Shown in pieces: positions 5,187 to 7,629 of a stretch of 7,629 bases of DNA (its first letter is position 1; each line of letters begins with the position of its first letter). The DNA is taken from positions 1 to 7,629 of the forward strand of contig JAEYVD010000527.1 in NCBI GenBank assembly GCA_023432075.1, given 5' to 3'. Under the pieces are notes generated by a model. That model was not told the DNA's origin and made no database searches. It saw nothing but the letters and a program-made list of their open reading frames with translations. The translations under genes and the position numbers were made by a program. This DNA comes from Pseudomonadota bacterium (lineage in GTDB: Bacteria > Pseudomonadota > Gammaproteobacteria > Burkholderiales > Burkholderiaceae_B).

Positions 5187-6122
5187 ATGTCCCTGCCAGA
5201 AACCGCAACGCCCCCCTCCCTGCCCCTCGTCAGCGCCGACGTGCCGCGCCAGTTCGCGCGACGCGGCGATCTGGCCGACGCCCAATTCCTTTATGGCGAG
5301 GTGGCGCGCCGCATGCTCGGCCGCCTGCAATACATCCGCGTGCAGCCGCAAGCCTTGCTGGATGCCGGCTGCGGCGCCGGCGACAATCTGCCGCTGCTGC
5401 GCGAGCGCTACCCCGATGCGGCCTATACCGGCCTGGACAACTGTGAGCCGCTGCTCAGCGAAGCGCGCAAGCGCCACGCACCGGGCGGCCTGTCGGCCTG
5501 GATCGGCAAGTTGGCGCGCCGCGGCCCCGCCGCCCCCGCATTCGTCAATGCGGATCTGGCAAACACGGGCTTGCCGCCCGAATCGCTGGAACTGGTGTGG
5601 TCGAACATGGCCATGCACTGGCACCGCGAACCGCACGCCGTGCTGGCCGAGTGGCGCCGCATCCTGAAGGTGGGCGGCCTGGCGATGTTTTCCTGTCTGG
5701 GCCCGGCCACCCTGCGCGAACTGCGCCAAGCGGTGGCCGACGCAGGCCTGCGCACGGCCACGCCGTCCTTCGTGGACATGCACGACTTCGGCGACCTGCT
5801 GGTTGAGAACGGCTTCGCGGATCCGGTCATGGACCAGGAAATCCTGACCCTGACCTATCGCAGCCCGGAAAAGCTGCTGCAGGACGTGCGCGCCCTGGGC
5901 GGAAACCCAGCCGAAGGCCGTCGCGGCGGGCTGGTGGGACGGGACTGGCGCGACCGCCTGTGCGCCGCGCTGGAAGCGCAGCGCAATGCCGACGGCCTGA
6001 TCGTGCTGAGCATCGAGGTGGCGTACGGCCACGCCTGGCGCGCCGCCGCGCATCGGACCGTGGCGGGAGAAACCCGCCTGTCCGTCAGCGCGATTGGCGG
6101 CCGGCACCGCGGCGCCCCCTGA
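5187..6122 (+). CDS. bioC: BioC-type malonyl-ACP O-methyltransferase (SAM-dependent methyltransferase)
   Basis: A 311-residue class I methyltransferase. Motif I, LLDAGCGAGDNLPLL (57-71), binds S-adenosylmethionine, with the acidic residue after strand 2 in YTGLD (80-84) expected to hold the ribose. The block LVWSNMAMHWHREPHAVLAE (136-155), WRRILKVGGLAMFS (156-169), then FVDMHDFGDLLVENGFADPV (195-214) and LTLTYRSPEKLLQDVRALGG (220-239), is characteristic of BioC. BioC methylates the free carboxyl of malonyl-ACP so that fatty-acid synthesis can build the pimelate moiety of biotin. The protein is about 60 residues longer than E. coli BioC (251), with an insertion around 98-118 and a C-terminal extension (about 278-311, beginning VAYGHAW). 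No other biotin gene is in the window. The start at 5187 is chosen over the GTG at 5130, which would add residues that overlap the comF start and look non-coding. A related methyltransferase with another substrate remains possible. Confidence 0.85.
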   Translation: MSLPETATPPSLPLVSADVPRQFARRGDLADAQFLYGEVARRMLGRLQYIRVQPQALLDAGCGAGDNLPLLRERYPDAAYTGLDNCEPLLSEARKRHAPGGLSAWIGKLARRGPAAPAFVNADLANTGLPPESLELVWSNMAMHWHREPHAVLAEWRRILKVGGLAMFSCLGPATLRELRQAVADAGLRTATPSFVDMHDFGDLLVENGFADPVMDQEILTLTYRSPEKLLQDVRALGGNPAEGRRGGLVGRDWRDRLCAALEAQRNADGLIVLSIEVAYGHAWRAAAHRTVAGETRLSVSAIGGRHRGAP

Positions 6123-6140
6123 AGCGGGGCCCCGCTGCCG
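6102..6140. terminator. Hairpin between convergent bioC and ybdK, terminator-like
   Basis: CGGCA (6102-6106) pairs with TGCCG (6136-6140), GCGG (6109-6112) with CCGC (6132-6135), and GCCCC (6114-6118) with GGGGC (6126-6130), with small bulges between. The stem spans the bioC stop and the 23-bp gap to the ybdK stop at 6146. A simpler core is the palindrome GCGGGGCCCCGC (6124-6135). No T-run follows on either side. Position and stability suggest a shared terminator for the converging genes. Confidence 0.45.
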
Positions 6141-6145
6141 TTGTC

Positions 6146-7384
6146 CTAGTGCAGCCGCTCGGGCACGATGACGCCGGGCTCGGACGCGGCCAGGCCCTGC
6201 ATGGGCTCGGACGTCGCCCGGATCCGGCGCCGCAGCACCGCAGTGGGCTCCGCGGGCGGCGCGACGGGGGCCGCCGTGCCGCGCCAGGCGTTCGACATGG
6301 CCTCCACCATCAGCGGCAGATCGCGCAGGCGGTGATACTGGCTACGCAGCCAGCGGGCATCGTTGCCGGCACGCATGGCATCGTCCCGCAGGGCGGCGAT
6401 CATGTCGCCGGTGCCCAGTTCCTCGGCCACCGGCATCAGACGCTGGAACAGCGCACGCAGATGGTCGATCAGGCGCACGCGTTGCCCTTCCGGCGTTACA
6501 TAGCTGCCCTGCAGGCCAAAACGGCAGGCCTGGAAATGGTTGCTGCGGTAGGACAGCCACGCGTTGTCGCTGGGATCTTCCTCGCGCATCAGCAGCACCG
6601 CCAGCACCTGGGCAAACGCCGCCACCTGGCAGGCGCGTTCCACGGTCAGCGGCGTATCGCAAACGCGAATCTCGACCGTGCCGTACTCGGGCTTGGGCCG
6701 GATATCCCAGTACAGGTCCTTGATGCTCTCGGCCAGACCGAACGCGCGCAGCTGCGACAGATGGGCCTCGAACTGGTACCAGTCCTTGACCTCGGCGGGC
6801 ATATGCCCGGCCAGCGGGAAGCTGTTGACCGCGTTCAGGCGCGAGCATGAGAACAGGGTGTCCACGCCTTCGCAGTAGGGCGAAGAGGCCGACAGCGCAA
6901 TGAAATGCGGCACATAGGGCGACAGGCGGCGCAAAAGCTTGATGGAATCGTCGCCGCTCTTCACGCCCAGATGGATGTGTTGGCCGAAAACCGTAAATTG
7001 ACGCGCCAGGTAACCGTACATTTCGGCCAGGTACTGGAAGCGCGGGGTATCCGAGATGGAGCGTTCCTGCCAGCGCATGAAGGGATGGGCGCCGCCGCCC
7101 GCCACCGCCACGCCAACCGCGTCGGCCGCTTCAACCAGGGCGTCGCGCATCTCGCGCATTTCGGCCAGAAGGCCCATGGGGTGCTCATGCACCGAGGAGT
7201 TCAGTTCGATCATGGACCGCGTGATTTCGGGTTTGACGCGGTCGGCAATAGGATGGTTGGCCATCTGGGCCAACAGTTCGTCAGAGGCTGCAGCAAGGTC
7301 AAAACTGCGGGGGTCGATCAGTTGCAGCTCGAGTTCGATGCCCAGGGTGTTGGGGGCCGACGAAATGAACGGGATTTGTTCCAT
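6146..7384 (-). CDS. ybdK: YbdK-type carboxylate-amine ligase (glutamate-cysteine ligase family 2)
   Basis: A 412-residue protein of the GCS2 ATP-grasp-like ligase family. Members join a carboxylate, often the gamma-carboxyl of glutamate, to an amine using ATP. E. coli YbdK has weak glutamate-cysteine ligase activity in vitro, and its physiological substrate is unknown. Visible family blocks are [12 protein letters not shown] (14-25), the first acidic metal-binding motif; [18 protein letters not shown] (52-69); [10 protein letters not shown] (96-105); FGQHIHLGV (133-141); [19 protein letters not shown] (227-245); and [12 protein letters not shown] (282-293). The start at 7384 is fixed by an AAAGGAG ribosome site 6 nt upstream and by the family-like N-terminus; the open frame reaching back to 7537 reads through the promoter region. 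The C-terminus (about 371-412) is a low-complexity Ala/Pro-rich tail beyond the core, longer than in the 372-residue E. coli protein. The gene converges on bioC. Function beyond the family is unassigned. Confidence 0.92.
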   Translation of the reverse strand: MEQIPFISSAPNTLGIELELQLIDPRSFDLAAASDELLAQMANHPIADRVKPEITRSMIELNSSVHEHPMGLLAEMREMRDALVEAADAVGVAVAGGGAHPFMRWQERSISDTPRFQYLAEMYGYLARQFTVFGQHIHLGVKSGDDSIKLLRRLSPYVPHFIALSASSPYCEGVDTLFSCSRLNAVNSFPLAGHMPAEVKDWYQFEAHLSQLRAFGLAESIKDLYWDIRPKPEYGTVEIRVCDTPLTVERACQVAAFAQVLAVLLMREEDPSDNAWLSYRSNHFQACRFGLQGSYVTPEGQRVRLIDHLRALFQRLMPVAEELGTGDMIAALRDDAMRAGNDARWLRSQYHRLRDLPLMVEAMSNAWRGTAAPVAPPAEPTAVLRRRIRATSEPMQGLAASEPGVIVPERLH

Positions 7385-7390
7385 CTCGGA

Positions 7391-7397
7391 CTCCTTT
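7391..7397 (-). promoter_or_regulatory. Consensus ribosome binding site of ybdK
   Basis: On the minus strand AAAGGAG lies 6 nt before ATG at 7384. It is one of the best ribosome sites in the window and excludes the longer start at 7537. Confidence 0.8.
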
Positions 7398-7479
7398 GAA
7401 TGTTTGATGAGGGTATGCGCCGTTCGACCTTGAAGCCCGGCAACTTCCCGGGGGGCACTAGACGGCGGCTTGTGAACGC

Positions 7480-7519
7480 ATGATAGCCGCAGCTTTGTGG
7501 CAAAACGATTGAAAATCGT
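7480..7519 (-). promoter_or_regulatory. Candidate ybdK promoter with an operator-like palindrome
   Basis: On the minus strand TATCAT (7485-7480) matches a -10 hexamer at five of six positions, and a weak TCGTTT (7508-7503) lies 17 nt upstream. A perfect inverted repeat, ACGATT-GAA-AATCGT (7505-7519), overlaps this -35. Transcription from here would give a leader of about 90 nt before the ybdK ATG. The surrounding 7480-7580 stretch is clearly more AT-rich than the genes. The palindrome is certain; its role as an operator is inference. Confidence 0.35.
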
Positions 7520-7582
7520 GACATTTGTGTGCAACATCGCGAATCATCCGGTTTTGCCCTCTGAAGAAAAGTAAGCAAGCGC

Positions 7583-7629
7583 TCACAGCATAGGATTGGC
7601 GCGGGTCGCCAGCGCGCCAGGCGCCGAAA
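7583..7629 (-). CDS. Possible 3' end of an unidentified upstream gene
   Basis: One minus-strand frame entering from the right edge reads SAPGALATRANPML and stops with TGA at 7585-7583. Base composition changes at that point from GC-rich to AT-rich, as expected at the end of a coding region. The fragment is too short to identify, and the other two minus frames are also open here, so this is only a tentative call. If real, the gene would end about 100 bp upstream of the candidate ybdK -10. Confidence 0.22.
   Translation of the reverse strand, partial: SAPGALATRANPML

Noticed and set aside
4830..6107. Minus-strand open frame of 425 codons opposite bioC
   Set aside because: It lies antisense to a methyltransferase with clear motifs and also overlaps the comF 5' end in another frame. 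Its composition is that of a GC-driven shadow.
5960..6850. Plus-strand open frame of 296 codons running from bioC into the antisense of ybdK
   Set aside because: It reads out of frame in bioC and then antisense to ybdK, with no motif and no ribosome site.
7385..7537. N-terminal extension of ybdK to 7537
   Set aside because: The extension passes through the candidate promoter and AT-rich leader. The AAAGGAG before 7384 marks the start.

Overview
The window is a GC-rich, densely coded chromosomal segment. Its gene content and protein sequences fit a betaproteobacterium of the Alcaligenaceae, most likely Bordetella or Achromobacter. The evidence is the high GC content, the betaproteobacterial style of SecB, GpsA and BioC, and a Bug/TctC-type periplasmic binding protein, a family strongly expanded in that group. 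The genus is inferred from recalled protein families, not from a search.

Layout: (1) Positions 1-76 hold the 5' end of a phosphoglycerate mutase gene (gpmA) on the minus strand. (2) A 214-bp divergent region (77-290) contains a perfect TATAAT, a perfect tandem 12-bp repeat, a 9-bp inverted repeat and three copies of GCCGACGT. (3) A plus-strand cluster follows: membrane-anchored rhodanese (291-713), glutaredoxin grxC (766-1023), export chaperone secB (1061-1591), glycerol-3-phosphate dehydrogenase gpsA (1609-2676) and a Bug-family binding protein (2742-3734). (4) On the minus strand, convergent to that cluster, are the tRNA methyltransferase trmL (3758-4228) and a ComF-family phosphoribosyltransferase (4363-5136). 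They are separated by a 134-bp gap rich in inverted repeats. (5) Divergent from comF is a BioC-type methyltransferase (5187-6122). (6) Convergent to bioC is a YbdK-type carboxylate-amine ligase (6146-7384) on the minus strand. Its upstream region carries a candidate promoter and a small operator-like palindrome. The last bases may hold the end of another minus-strand gene.

Most genes are housekeeping and work in separate processes: sulfur and thiol chemistry (rhodanese, glutaredoxin, YbdK), protein export (SecB), phospholipid precursor synthesis (GpsA), tRNA wobble modification (TrmL) and pimelate/biotin synthesis (BioC). The order gpm / rhodanese / grxC / secB / gpsA / one gene / convergent trmL closely resembles the E. 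coli gpmM-yibN-grxC-secB-gpsA-cysE-trmL neighbourhood. Two slots differ: a cofactor-dependent mutase replaces the unrelated cofactor-independent one, and a Bug protein sits where cysE would be.

I found no mobile element, CRISPR array, RNA gene or clearly new multi-gene system. The least explained signals are non-coding: the repeat-rich gpmA/rhodanese divergent region and the mutually exclusive hairpins between comF and trmL.
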